Positions 18,124-26,822 of a stretch of DNA of 64,000 bases are shown here, piece by piece. This stretch comes from Lysinibacillus louembei (GTDB lineage Bacteria; Bacillota; Bacilli; Bacillales_A; Planococcaceae): contig NZ_CP137624.1 in the NCBI RefSeq assembly GCF_033880585.1, positions 248,001-312,000 of the forward strand. The letters are read 5' to 3'. Positions within the stretch are counted from its first letter, which is position 1, and every line of letters starts with the position of its first letter. Below the pieces are notes generated by a model, which was not told where the DNA came from, made no database searches, and saw nothing but the letters and a program-made list of their open reading frames with translations. The translations under genes and the position numbers were made by a program.

Positions 18124-18159
18124 GTAAAAATCCACAAAGCTCCTCTTTGCTTTGTGGAT
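18124..18159 (-). terminator. Terminator after the extra fliS
   Basis: A stem of ATCCACAAAGC paired with its exact complement (18130-18140 and 18149-18159) is followed on the minus strand by a short T-run (TTTTTAC). Strong Rho-independent terminator. Confidence 0.85.
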
Positions 18160-18171
18160 ACGATTCGTCAT

Positions 18172-18576
18172 TTATACTTCATTTGTATTGCTATACTGCT
18201 GCTGACGTGTAATTTTCAATACTTCCTTCCACGTATCGCGGAATTCCGTTACGAGACCTTCCACTTCCACTACAATCGCTGTATCATTTTTCGTGTTCGC
18301 TTCAATAAGACGTCGGTTTATATATTCATACAATGGAAGCATCTGCTTGGAAATTTCAATATCCATATTTAATGTTGACATAAGTTCGGCAATAATAGCC
18401 TGTGCCTTTATTATATTCGTATTTTTCTCTTCGAAATTTTTCTCTTCAATCGCTCTTTTAGATTTCGTTAAAAATTTCAAACAACCATTATATAACATGA
18501 GCGTTAATTCACCTGGCGATGCTGTTGTAACGCTATTTTGCTTATACGCATTAAATGCAGATGTATGTGCTGACAA
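18172..18576 (-). CDS. fliS: Flagellin export chaperone FliS, second copy
   Basis: FliS binds the disordered C-terminus of flagellin and delivers it to the export gate. This 134-residue copy shares about 81% identity (109/134 by hand alignment) with the FliS at 22844-23248. The block AYKQNSVTTASPGELTLMLY is identical. Differences cluster at the first ten residues, positions 30-45 and the tail. It stands alone with its own terminator, next to the ComK-like gene rather than beside fliT/fliD. It may be specialised for one of the two flagellins. Confidence 0.9.
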   Translation of the reverse strand: MSAHTSAFNAYKQNSVTTASPGELTLMLYNGCLKFLTKSKRAIEEKNFEEKNTNIIKAQAIIAELMSTLNMDIEISKQMLPLYEYINRRLIEANTKNDTAIVVEVEGLVTEFRDTWKEVLKITRQQQYSNTNEV

Positions 18577-18680
18577 TGGTTGACATCCCCTTATCCAATC
18601 TATTCGTTACTATTTTACATGATATTTCATTAGATTAGCTAGTAAAAAAGCAACAGTTTTGTGAAAGGATAAGGATCGTT

Positions 18681-19223
18681 TTAATAGAGGGGTAAGGCAC
18701 CTGTTAAGTCAATCGTTTCATATTCTGATAAACGCTCTAAAACAGTCGATGACATATGCTGCGTACGCTGCTCCATTTTTGCCTTTAGTAAAAGAGCTTG
18801 GTCAACGCGTTTTCTAAAAGCTTTATAACGAACTGGAACAAAATAACTTCTACCATTTGTTAAAATAAACCTCGTGCATCCATTTTTTGCATCCTCATAG
18901 TGGGTTAAACAATGTAGTGCAATCCACACGCTTGATGGCGAAGTAATCGATTCAGTTGGAAACCAATAAATATTTTGTGCAGGATTGATGGCAATAGGAT
19001 ACACATGAACATTTCCTAAAATCGCACGCGATCCATCCCTTGCACCTCTATAGCTCGACCCAAAATGGTTCAAATTATACTCTAATAATTTCTGTTTCGA
19101 CATCGCGACATATAAAACCCGCTGCTTCTCAACAACAATCGAGTAAAACTCACCATATTCATTTGTTCCTTCAGCTAACATAACTGTTTCAATAGTAAAA
19201 ATATAATTTTCTAATAAATTCAT
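18681..19223 (-). CDS. ComK-family protein, second copy
   Basis: A 180-residue homologue of the competence activator. It has the hallmark pattern VVEKQRVLYVAMSKQKLL followed by HFGSSYRGARDG. VYPIAINPAQNIYWFPTESITSPSSVWIAL is the equivalent of the ComK PTLSS...CGWISH region. FILTNGRSYFVPVRYKAFRKRVDQA matches the ComK C-terminal DNA-binding half (FSNGKTMELPISYNSFENQV). It is closer in length and C-terminus to B. subtilis ComK than the copy at 4407. ATG 19221-19223 follows AAGGGGGAG. A TTGGTG-N16-TATATT promoter and an AAAA-N5-TCTT element lie upstream. It is isolated between two terminators. Confidence 0.85.
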   Translation of the reverse strand: MNLLENYIFTIETVMLAEGTNEYGEFYSIVVEKQRVLYVAMSKQKLLEYNLNHFGSSYRGARDGSRAILGNVHVYPIAINPAQNIYWFPTESITSPSSVWIALHCLTHYEDAKNGCTRFILTNGRSYFVPVRYKAFRKRVDQALLLKAKMEQRTQHMSSTVLERLSEYETIDLTGALPLY

Positions 19224-19511
19224 AATGCTCCCCCTTACCTTATACAAAAAATATAAAATGAGTATTCATTGCACCAAAAATACTGAAAGATATACTTTTG
19301 AACTATCAATTATGCTTTAATCGACAAAAAATACTTCCCCCCTCCTTTTATTGCCTTAATACAAAATAAATATAAACAAAATCACCTCAAAAAAGTAAAA
19401 TAATGTAATATTTTAGTGATTTTTATATATATTAAATCATCTATTTTTGCATGTCTATATATTTTGATAAAAAACCTATAAATCGACAAAGCTTTTCAAA
19501 ATAAGACAAAG

Positions 19512-19556
19512 AAAGACCGCATAAACGCAGAATAGTTTCTGGTTCATACAGTCTTT
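19512..19556 (-). terminator. pgcA terminator
   Basis: A long imperfect hairpin (19512-19532 with 19537-19556, loop TAGT) is followed on the minus strand by CTTTGTCTT. Its sequence closely resembles the fliS terminator at 22786-22836. The 330 bases from 19248 to 19577 otherwise hold only AT-rich promoter DNA for the ComK-like gene. Confidence 0.7.
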
Positions 19557-19577
19557 ATAATAACTTAATTTGTCTAC

Positions 19578-21284
19578 TTATTTAACGATTTCTAATACCG
19601 CTCGCTTTACAGCCTCCAACTTCTGCTGTGCCGCCTCCATCGTCTCATCCACAACCCCAATATAAAACTTACATTTCGGTTCTGTGCCTGATGGACGAAC
19701 GGCAATCCATGTGCCGTCTTCTAGCACAAATTTCAAGACATTTTCCTTTGGTAATGTAAGTGACTCTGTCTGACCATCTGCTAGCGTTGCTTGTCCTGCT
19801 AAATAATCTTCCACGCGTTGCACAGCTAAATCCGCGATTTCTGTTGGCAACTGGTCACGTAAACGCTGTAAAATGGCTTGCATTGCTGCTTGCCCATCTT
19901 TACCTTCGAATACTTGTGAGATAAGTGTTTCCTGGTAATAGCCAAATGTTTCATAAAGATGCTCTAACTGATCTAATAAGGTATGCCCTTGTAATGCATA
20001 GAACGCTGCCATTTCGGCTACTTTCAATGCCACTTGTACTGCGTCTTTATCACGCACAAAGGTTTCGATTAAATAACCGTAGCTTTCCTCACAACCGAAC
20101 AGATAGGTTTGCTCACCTGTTGCTTCATAGTGCGCAATCTTCTCTGCAATGTATTTAAAGCCTGTCAGTGTATTTTCTGTGACCACGCCAAAGCTCTCTG
20201 CAATCTTTGCCCCCAGCTCGGCTGTCACAATCGTTTTTACGATGACCCCGTTGTCAGGTAGTATGCCTTTTTGCTGTTTTGTTTCTAATAAATAATGCAA
20301 TAATAGAGCACCAAGTTGATTGCCTGTTAACAGCTCATAACGTACTCCATTCCATACCGCTACACCTAAGCGGTCTGCATCTGGATCTGTCGCTAACAAT
20401 AGCTCGGCACCCACTTGTTGCCCTTTGGCCATTGCCAGTGTAAAGGCTGCTGCCTCCTCTGGGTTTGGATAGGTCACAGTTGGGAACGAACCATCCTGCA
20501 CAGCTTGCTCCTCGACAATCGCTACATCTGTGAAGCCAAATGCCCGTAAACCCTCTCGTACAGGGACTAAACCAGCACCATGTAAAGGTGTATACACAAG
20601 CTTCATATCAAGTGCAACTTTACGTGTGTCCTTCAATGTCAGTAATTGTTGCAAATAAGCTGCGTCAAGCCCCTCTAATAACCATGTAAGAAGCCCTTGT
20701 GCTTCCAATGTTTCAAGCTCTGTTACATCAATGGAGAAAATATCCTCAATGTCCTGCATATGCTGGATAATCGCATTCGCCCCAGCTGGTACCAGCTGTG
20801 CTCCATCTTCCCCGTATACTTTAAAGCCATTATATTGTTTCGGATTATGGCTCGCTGTAATGACCACACCCGCATAGGCATTCAATTCTCGCACTGTAAA
20901 CGATAGCTGTGGCGTTGGGCGAGCCTCTTTGTAAACATAAGCACGAATGCCATGTGCTCCTAAAACACGTGCTGTTTCACAAGCAAACTCATACGAGAAA
21001 TGACGTGTATCATAAGCAAGTACAACACCACGTGCCTTTGCGCTTTCTCCATTCGCTTCTACATAACGTGCTAGTCCTTCTGCTACACGGCGAATCGTAT
21101 AGAGATTCATACGATTTGTGCCTACACCAAGTATTCCACGCATACCCCCTGTACCAAATGAGAGATCTTGATAAAATCGATCCTCTATTGCCTGTTCTTC
21201 TCCAGCAATCGCTGTTAACTCTTCCATTAAATCGTTCGGTAAGTTTTGCTGCTTCCATTGTTCATATCGCTCTTGTACACTCAC
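19578..21284 (-). CDS. pgcA: Alpha-phosphoglucomutase / phosphohexomutase
   Basis: Interconverts glucose-6-phosphate and glucose-1-phosphate. The 568-residue protein has the phosphoserine loop TASHNPKQYNGFKVY (about residues 140-154), the metal loop ATDPDADRLG, the sugar-binding GCEESYGYL loop and the C-terminal phosphate-binding RPSGTEPKCKFY. Its start overlaps the pgi stop by four bases. Glucose-1-phosphate is the precursor of the CDP-glucose and teichoic-acid pathways, so this gene may feed the neighbouring glycan island through the rfbF-type enzyme. Confidence 0.95.
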   Translation of the reverse strand: MSVQERYEQWKQQNLPNDLMEELTAIAGEEQAIEDRFYQDLSFGTGGMRGILGVGTNRMNLYTIRRVAEGLARYVEANGESAKARGVVLAYDTRHFSYEFACETARVLGAHGIRAYVYKEARPTPQLSFTVRELNAYAGVVITASHNPKQYNGFKVYGEDGAQLVPAGANAIIQHMQDIEDIFSIDVTELETLEAQGLLTWLLEGLDAAYLQQLLTLKDTRKVALDMKLVYTPLHGAGLVPVREGLRAFGFTDVAIVEEQAVQDGSFPTVTYPNPEEAAAFTLAMAKGQQVGAELLLATDPDADRLGVAVWNGVRYELLTGNQLGALLLHYLLETKQQKGILPDNGVIVKTIVTAELGAKIAESFGVVTENTLTGFKYIAEKIAHYEATGEQTYLFGCEESYGYLIETFVRDKDAVQVALKVAEMAAFYALQGHTLLDQLEHLYETFGYYQETLISQVFEGKDGQAAMQAILQRLRDQLPTEIADLAVQRVEDYLAGQATLADGQTESLTLPKENVLKFVLEDGTWIAVRPSGTEPKCKFYIGVVDETMEAAQQKLEAVKRAVLEIVK

Positions 21285-22555
21285 TCTGTTACCGCCTTTT
21301 CTTCTTTCAATAATTCAAGCATTTTACGTTTATATGCCTCTACCCCTGGTTGGTCAAATGGATTGACCTCTAATAAACAGGCACTCATCGCACAAGCCTT
21401 CATAAAGAAATAAATTAAATACCCAAGATGATAAGCATCCAGCTTCGGTAATTCAATTTGAATGACCGGTACATCCCCCTCCGCATGGGCTAAAGCCGTT
21501 CCCTGCTTCGAAATCGCATTAATTTCATTAAAGGTGCGATTCGTTAAATAGTTTAAGCCATCCTCGTCACGTGCATCGTAAGGCACTGCCATATCGCCTT
21601 CAATTTCATGGAAATGGAGCAATGTTTCAAATAAAATACGACGACCGTCTTGAATATATTGCCCAATTGCATGTAAATCGGTCGAGAATGTCACTGTTGA
21701 AGGATACAGCCCTTTATGGTCCTTCCCTTCACTCTCCCCAAATAGCTGCTTCCACCATTCATGGAATTTGCTTAAGCCTGGCTCAAACGAGGCAAGTAAC
21801 TCATTTGTATAGCCTTGCTCATACAGCATGTGACGCATCACAGCATATTTATAGGCATCATTAAAGGCCAATTCAGGCTGTGCCAGTTCAGTCGCTGCAT
21901 GACGTGCGCCATCCATTAGCTCCTGAATATCGACACCCGCAACTGCCACAGGTAATAGACCAACAGCCGTTAATACAGAATAACGCCCACCAACATCATC
22001 TGGAATCACAAACTGACGATAGCCCACCTTATCCGCCATATTCTTTAAAATGCCCTTCTCTTCATCTGTTGTGACAATAATACGCTCTACTGCCTTATCT
22101 CCATAACGCGCTTCCATATACAGGCGCAGTACTCGGAAAGCAAGTGCTGGCTCCATTGTGCCACCAGACTTTGAAATAACATTCACATAGACCTGTTTGC
22201 CATCTAAATAAGCAAGCAACTCTTTGATATAAGCACCACTCATATTTAATCCAGCATAAACAATTTCGATGCCGCCTTTTGGCAAACCAAAATAAGGCGC
22301 TAATGCCTCTTGAATAGCACGTGCACCTAAAAAGGAGCCGCCAACACCGATGACCACAAGAACATCTGCGCATGCTTTGATTTCATTGGCAACATAGTGG
22401 ATAGAGTCTAATAGTTTTTCTCGATTTTGAAGGGGAAAATCTATCCACTCAGTTGCCTTATACGTTAATAATGCATGATGAATTTTTTCAACTTTTTCTC
22501 TATAAATTAATATATCATTATTATTTATTGGAGAATAAAGGGATAATATTTTCAT
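21281..22555 (-). CDS. pgi: Glucose-6-phosphate isomerase
   Basis: Interconverts glucose-6-phosphate and fructose-6-phosphate. The 424-residue protein has VVIGVGGSFLGARA, the signature YVNVISKSGGTMEPALAFR, and KDHKGLYPSTVTFSTDLHAIGQ with the family's late active-site region. The ATG at 22553-22555 is chosen for its TGAGGAT ribosome site; an ATG 13 codons upstream has none. Paired with pgcA, it can draw fructose-6-phosphate toward glucose-1-phosphate, and also sits beside the amino-sugar branch used for legionaminic acid. Confidence 0.93.
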   Translation of the reverse strand: MKILSLYSPINNNDILIYREKVEKIHHALLTYKATEWIDFPLQNREKLLDSIHYVANEIKACADVLVVIGVGGSFLGARAIQEALAPYFGLPKGGIEIVYAGLNMSGAYIKELLAYLDGKQVYVNVISKSGGTMEPALAFRVLRLYMEARYGDKAVERIIVTTDEEKGILKNMADKVGYRQFVIPDDVGGRYSVLTAVGLLPVAVAGVDIQELMDGARHAATELAQPELAFNDAYKYAVMRHMLYEQGYTNELLASFEPGLSKFHEWWKQLFGESEGKDHKGLYPSTVTFSTDLHAIGQYIQDGRRILFETLLHFHEIEGDMAVPYDARDEDGLNYLTNRTFNEINAISKQGTALAHAEGDVPVIQIELPKLDAYHLGYLIYFFMKACAMSACLLEVNPFDQPGVEAYKRKMLELLKEEKAVTE

Positions 22556-22785
22556 AGCTTCATCCTCAGTTCTTAAATTGGCATAATGATACATACATGT
22601 TTGCTGATAGCTTAAAACATATACTTATCTTATAATTTCTTTATTGTTACAGCAATAAGCAATATATAAATCATTCTAACTCCAAATAAACTTCACATAT
22701 TAGAAATTTGTACAATAACTATTCGCTTTAATTATCGGTAATAATTTATAAAATTCAAAGGAAATTATCTCTAGTAGATTTACTA

Positions 22786-22836
22786 CAAAAATAAGACCGC
22801 ATAACACAGAATTATTTCTGCTTTATACGGTCTTAT
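22786..22836 (-). terminator. fliS terminator
   Basis: A 19-base arm pair (22793-22811 with 22816-22834, few mismatches) is followed on the minus strand by ATTTTTG. It ends the flaG-fliD-fliT-fliS operon. Confidence 0.8.
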
Positions 22837-22843
22837 TTATTAA

Positions 22844-23248
22844 TTAAACTTGCTTTGTACCACCAAACTGTTGTTGACGCGTGATTTTCAGTACTTCCTT
22901 CCATGTATCACGGAATTCCGTTACTAGTCCTTCTACTTCATCAACAATCTCTGTACTGTTTTGAATATTGGCTTCGACTAGACGATGATTCATATACTCA
23001 TACAATGGCAACATTTGTTTAGAAATTTCAATATCCATATTTAGTGTAGACATCAGCTCTGCAATAATCGCTTGTGCCTTTTGGATATTCGTATTTTTCT
23101 CTTGAATATTTTTCTCTTCAATAGCGACTTTTGCTTTGCCTAAAAACTTAATACACCCATTGTATAGCATTAACGTCAATTCCCCTGGTGAAGCAGTTGT
23201 TACACTATTTTGTTTGTATGCGTTGTAAGCATTCATTTGTGCTGTCAA
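22844..23248 (-). CDS. fliS: Flagellin export chaperone FliS, operon copy
   Basis: A 134-residue, helical flagellin chaperone with the AYKQNSVTTASPGELTLMLY signature at its N-terminus. This is the copy in the conserved flaG-fliD-fliT-fliS arrangement and is probably the ancestral one. It starts 15 bases after fliT. In B. subtilis FliS also modulates the FliW-CsrA-flagellin circuit, and all three partners are in this window. Confidence 0.95.
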   Translation of the reverse strand: MTAQMNAYNAYKQNSVTTASPGELTLMLYNGCIKFLGKAKVAIEEKNIQEKNTNIQKAQAIIAELMSTLNMDIEISKQMLPLYEYMNHRLVEANIQNSTEIVDEVEGLVTEFRDTWKEVLKITRQQQFGGTKQV

Positions 23249-23263
23249 TCACGACACTCCTTA

Positions 23264-23623
23264 TTATTGCTTATTATCGTAGTAACGTCCGTCCATTGTG
23301 CTAACGCTTGAGTAAGGATTGATATATTGTTTTTCATTCTTCTTTGCATTATTTAGCTCTTTCATATCCTCTTTCACAGCCTCCATCACTTTGTCGAGTC
23401 GTTCACGAATACCTTTGTCGAGCTCTGCTAGCATTTGATGTGAGCGGTTAGCTTGATCAAATTTAAAGCCATCAGCTAATAAATTTTGCATAAAACCGCC
23501 TCGCTCCTCAAGCAATATACTAATCTGCTCGATATAGCTATTACGGTCTTCACCTGAAGGAATTTCCGTCAAATGTTGATATAGTTTAGCTGAGATTTGT
23601 AATAAATGCTGAAGTTTATCCAT
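23264..23623 (-). CDS. fliT: FliT-like flagellar chaperone
   Basis: A 119-residue, highly charged, all-helical protein between fliD and fliS, the position of FliT, which guards the FliD cap protein before export. Sequence conservation in the family is low. Helical segments at about 1-35, 40-65 and 68-97 and the final tail YSSVSTMDGRYYDNKQ are visible. The call rests on size, helicity and context. Confidence 0.75.
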   Translation of the reverse strand: MDKLQHLLQISAKLYQHLTEIPSGEDRNSYIEQISILLEERGGFMQNLLADGFKFDQANRSHQMLAELDKGIRERLDKVMEAVKEDMKELNNAKKNEKQYINPYSSVSTMDGRYYDNKQ

Positions 23624-23635
23624 TAGTTAAACTCC

Positions 23636-26002
23636 TTACTGTTGTTGACCTGAAAATAACATTGCTGATTGTTGATTTGCTTTATTAATTGCAGCTTCCA
23701 TTGCACCGAATTGTTTCCAGTAACGTGCTTCTACATTTTTCAACTTATCTTGCCAGGTTTTAATTCGACTTTCTAAATCCTGCAAGTTCTTACCAATAGA
23801 GTATTGGGCATCTGTCATTGTTGAGCGTCCAGCTTTTTTCTCAATAGAAATTTCAAATGATTTCATTGAATCACGTAGTTTATCTAAATAGCCACGTGTA
23901 TCCACAGTTTTAGAAATAACATTCCCATTTTCATTTACTTGGATAACATCTTCTTTTTTACCATTTGAATTTTTAAATAGGCGTTCTACTGCATCTGGAT
24001 CTTCTTCTAATGCTTGACGTAATTTCGTTTCGTCAATTTCCAGAGTACCGCCCTCATTATAGTTTTTAGATGTTGTAATACCTACACTAAATAATGTATT
24101 AAATTTAGAATCCTCTAATCCTGGGTTAGATTCATAGATGAGAGAGCGCATTTGATTAAGCCCTTCACGAATCAACGCATCATTACGAAGTAAACCACTT
24201 TTCGCTTTTTCTTCCCATAGCTTAATTTCATTTTCTTTCATCGTCTCTTTTTGTTCAGATGTTAAAGGAGCATAATCACGATATTTTGATTCAGTAGTTT
24301 GGTCTTTTAAATCTTTAATTAAACCATTGTAAGTATTAACAAAATCTTTAATTTTCTGCATCATATCATCTACATTTGTAGTAGATGTTAATGTTACTGG
24401 TGTTGCTGAAGCTACCGGCATATCCACTTCGGCAATTTCTCCTGGATCACCAGTTGTATAATCAGTCCCCTTTTGTTGCTTATACGCCTCTTTAAAATTA
24501 GTGAGAGCAGTAGCCTGTCTATCTACTAATGATTGATATTCAGCATCTTTCACATTTTTATCTCCAAGCTTTGCGTTACGATTAAGTTGTGCAGTTCCTA
24601 AGTCCGTCATTTTATCTAAATCCTCATCCGATAATTGACGTAAAGTAGATTTTTGAGCACTATTTAAGCTTGCTAGCTTAGCAGCCAATGCTTTTTCATC
24701 ATCAGATCCATTTGACCAAGTAGCGATTTGAGAATTGAAATCTTCTTCTGTTGATGGATTTATTCCTTTTAGTAAATTCTTCTCATCAGCTGTCAGTCCA
24801 CCTAAAAACGATGCCCCTAATGAATCATACATAGATTGCGCAGATAGACTTTGCAATTTATCATGGTCAAGTGACTTCATTGCATTAAATTGGTCAAATG
24901 TCACATTCGCATCCTTTAATTTTTGCTTAAGTGCTTCATCTCCTGAAGAATCTAACCAATCTTGTAACTCTTGTTCACTTGTAACTACGCTACTACTAAT
25001 TGTGCTTACTTCACCTACACTTAAACTACGAGCTAACAATGGATTATTAATAGTAGCAAATGCCGTTCTATCTCCTTCTGAAATGGATACTGTACCTAGA
25101 AATGCTGTTTTAGCGCTGTTATAATCTGTTTCTGCATCATTATAAGCGTCAGTAGCTGTTTGCTTAGCATTTCCAGCATCTATCAATTGTTGGCTATATG
25201 CAGCTGAAGTTGTATTTTTCCATTCTCTATAGGCTGCATTATACTTTTCAGCATTAGCTCGTTCACCATTAAATGTTGAGTTCAAAGTAACACTATATCC
25301 ATTTACAGTAAATGTATTAGTAGAACGTTCTGTTGCAATACCGTTTATTTGAAAAATTGCATTTTTGCCTTCACGAATACTCGCTCCAGCTCCAGTTGTA
25401 AGATTCATACCACCTGTATTTCCTACAATTTCGATATTTCCCTTACCTGTATTCTTTGCTGTAAATGAAAAGCGCCCGTTTTCAAAAACTGCTGATACAC
25501 CTGCCCCACTTTCATTTACTTTTTTGACGAAGTCATTAACCGTCATATCATTCGTAATATCAATTTTTGTTGTCTCACTAGCCATTGTCCCATCAGCTTG
25601 AACTGCTCTAAATTCAATAGTACCAGAAGTTAGTGTATTCATTTTTGTAGCACCATTAGCATTCACTTGTCCACTTGTGATACGTGCAGCTTCAGCTAAT
25701 TGAGACACACCCTCTATTGACAATGTGCCTGTCGCTTTACCTGTTGCTATTGCTGAAACTAAATTTGAGTTTGAGCTTGAGGCTGTTTTAGAATTGAAAG
25801 TTTTTAATACTAGATTATCTGCAATATACGTATCAAATGTTTTTAATTTTTTGTTTACATCACGATATGCATCACGTTGCCATTCATAACGTTGTTTATT
25901 TTGGAAAAGTTTGTTTAATGGCGCTCTTTCTGCCGTCATTAATTTCTTTACTAACTCATCAATATCCATACCGGATGCTAATCCGCCAATTCTCGTTACC
26001 AT
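23636..26002 (-). CDS. fliD: Flagellar cap protein FliD with a large central insertion
   Basis: FliD caps the filament and folds incoming flagellin. This protein is 788 residues, against roughly 500 in B. subtilis. The N-terminal FliD_N domain (MVTRIGGLASGMDIDELVKKLM onward) and the C-terminal domain (from about 540, VDDMMQKIKDFVNTYNGLIKDL to the coiled end) are normal. Residues about 245-525 form an extra helical, Lys/Asp/Ala-rich block where the outer domains sit. ATG 26000-26002 follows CGGAGG. The insertion would project from the cap and could bind a surface. Confidence 0.93.
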   Translation of the reverse strand: MVTRIGGLASGMDIDELVKKLMTAERAPLNKLFQNKQRYEWQRDAYRDVNKKLKTFDTYIADNLVLKTFNSKTASSSNSNLVSAIATGKATGTLSIEGVSQLAEAARITSGQVNANGATKMNTLTSGTIEFRAVQADGTMASETTKIDITNDMTVNDFVKKVNESGAGVSAVFENGRFSFTAKNTGKGNIEIVGNTGGMNLTTGAGASIREGKNAIFQINGIATERSTNTFTVNGYSVTLNSTFNGERANAEKYNAAYREWKNTTSAAYSQQLIDAGNAKQTATDAYNDAETDYNSAKTAFLGTVSISEGDRTAFATINNPLLARSLSVGEVSTISSSVVTSEQELQDWLDSSGDEALKQKLKDANVTFDQFNAMKSLDHDKLQSLSAQSMYDSLGASFLGGLTADEKNLLKGINPSTEEDFNSQIATWSNGSDDEKALAAKLASLNSAQKSTLRQLSDEDLDKMTDLGTAQLNRNAKLGDKNVKDAEYQSLVDRQATALTNFKEAYKQQKGTDYTTGDPGEIAEVDMPVASATPVTLTSTTNVDDMMQKIKDFVNTYNGLIKDLKDQTTESKYRDYAPLTSEQKETMKENEIKLWEEKAKSGLLRNDALIREGLNQMRSLIYESNPGLEDSKFNTLFSVGITTSKNYNEGGTLEIDETKLRQALEEDPDAVERLFKNSNGKKEDVIQVNENGNVISKTVDTRGYLDKLRDSMKSFEISIEKKAGRSTMTDAQYSIGKNLQDLESRIKTWQDKLKNVEARYWKQFGAMEAAINKANQQSAMLFSGQQQ

Positions 26003-26030
26003 ATTTGTTCCTCCGTTTTTTAAATATATA

Positions 26031-26408
26031 TTATATTTTCTCATCTACAATCATGCCGAATAATTTTTGCATTTCATAGAAGGCATCAAGAAGTTTTTTA
26101 GGTGGAATTTCTTTTATCACTTCTTCTGTCTCCCGATTTACTACAGTTACATAATATCGCTCTAAGCCATCATGATACATAAATTTAGCAGCATTATTAT
26201 GAACTTCTAACATCTTGTTCATTGTTTCGACAACTTCTCGTAATTTGGCTTTTGCTTCACTGTCGTTGCTTGGTTGCTGCACTTGTTCATTAATAGGTGT
26301 CTCATTTTGAACTGTAGTTTCGCTTCCTTGCTGCACTACTTTCTCTACAACAGGCTTCCCTTGAGGAATAGCTACTGAACCTGTATCTGCACTCCCTGTA
26401 ATACGCAT
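26031..26408 (-). CDS. flaG: FlaG flagellar protein
   Basis: A 125-residue protein with a low-complexity Q/E/P-rich N-terminus (1-50) and the FlaG core (about 60-120): LREVVETMNKMLEVHNNAAKF, then VTVVNRETEEVIKEIPPKKLLD. Relatives affect filament length. It is first in the flaG-fliD-fliT-fliS operon, 28 bases before fliD. Confidence 0.93.
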   Translation of the reverse strand: MRITGSADTGSVAIPQGKPVVEKVVQQGSETTVQNETPINEQVQQPSNDSEAKAKLREVVETMNKMLEVHNNAAKFMYHDGLERYYVTVVNRETEEVIKEIPPKKLLDAFYEMQKLFGMIVDEKI

Positions 26409-26450
26409 ATTTTCATCCTCCTTGAATCTAATACAGATATCCTTGTTAAT

Positions 26451-26476
26451 AATATCGGTTCAAAAAAAAAGAATTA
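26451..26476 (-). promoter_or_regulatory. Candidate sigma-D promoter of flaG operon
   Basis: Minus strand shows TAAT (26473-26476), then a T-rich spacer of 13 bases and ACCGATAT, close to the sigma-D consensus TAAA-N15-GCCGATAT. The spacer is slightly short and -35 has one mismatch. It lies about 45 bases before flaG. Confidence 0.4.
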
Positions 26477-26689
26477 CAGTCTTTTATAGTACATTGTTAA
26501 AGTTAAGTTTCAACATGAATTCTAATATAGAAATAGCGATTGCATGACACCTACTAAATTCCTATTTCTATTATTATTTCATCAACGGCAATATGACTTT
26601 CTATACATGATTAAGTATTTTAGTGCTCTTCTTTTTGTTTTATCATCTTCCCAACAAATATAAATTTATTGGTGCTCGCTTCAATTATA

Positions 26690-26737
26690 TAAAAATAAGG
26701 CTCTGAAAATTTCACTATATGTAAAATCTTCAGAGCC
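26690..26737 (-). terminator. Terminator at the end of the glycan island
   Basis: A 14-bp stem GGCTCTGAA... (26699-26712 with 26724-26737) completed by a G-U pair only on the minus strand and followed by TTATTTTTATA. It ends the transcript of the GT2 gene. The remaining gap (26409-26822) holds the flaG promoter and otherwise AT-rich DNA in which I see nothing. Confidence 0.8.
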
Positions 26738-26822
26738 CTTTATTTTTCAGCTAGACTTTGTCCCGATATCATAATTAAGCTAAAAATGAATTAATTTTTC
26801 GTTTCAGAAAATATTGGATATT

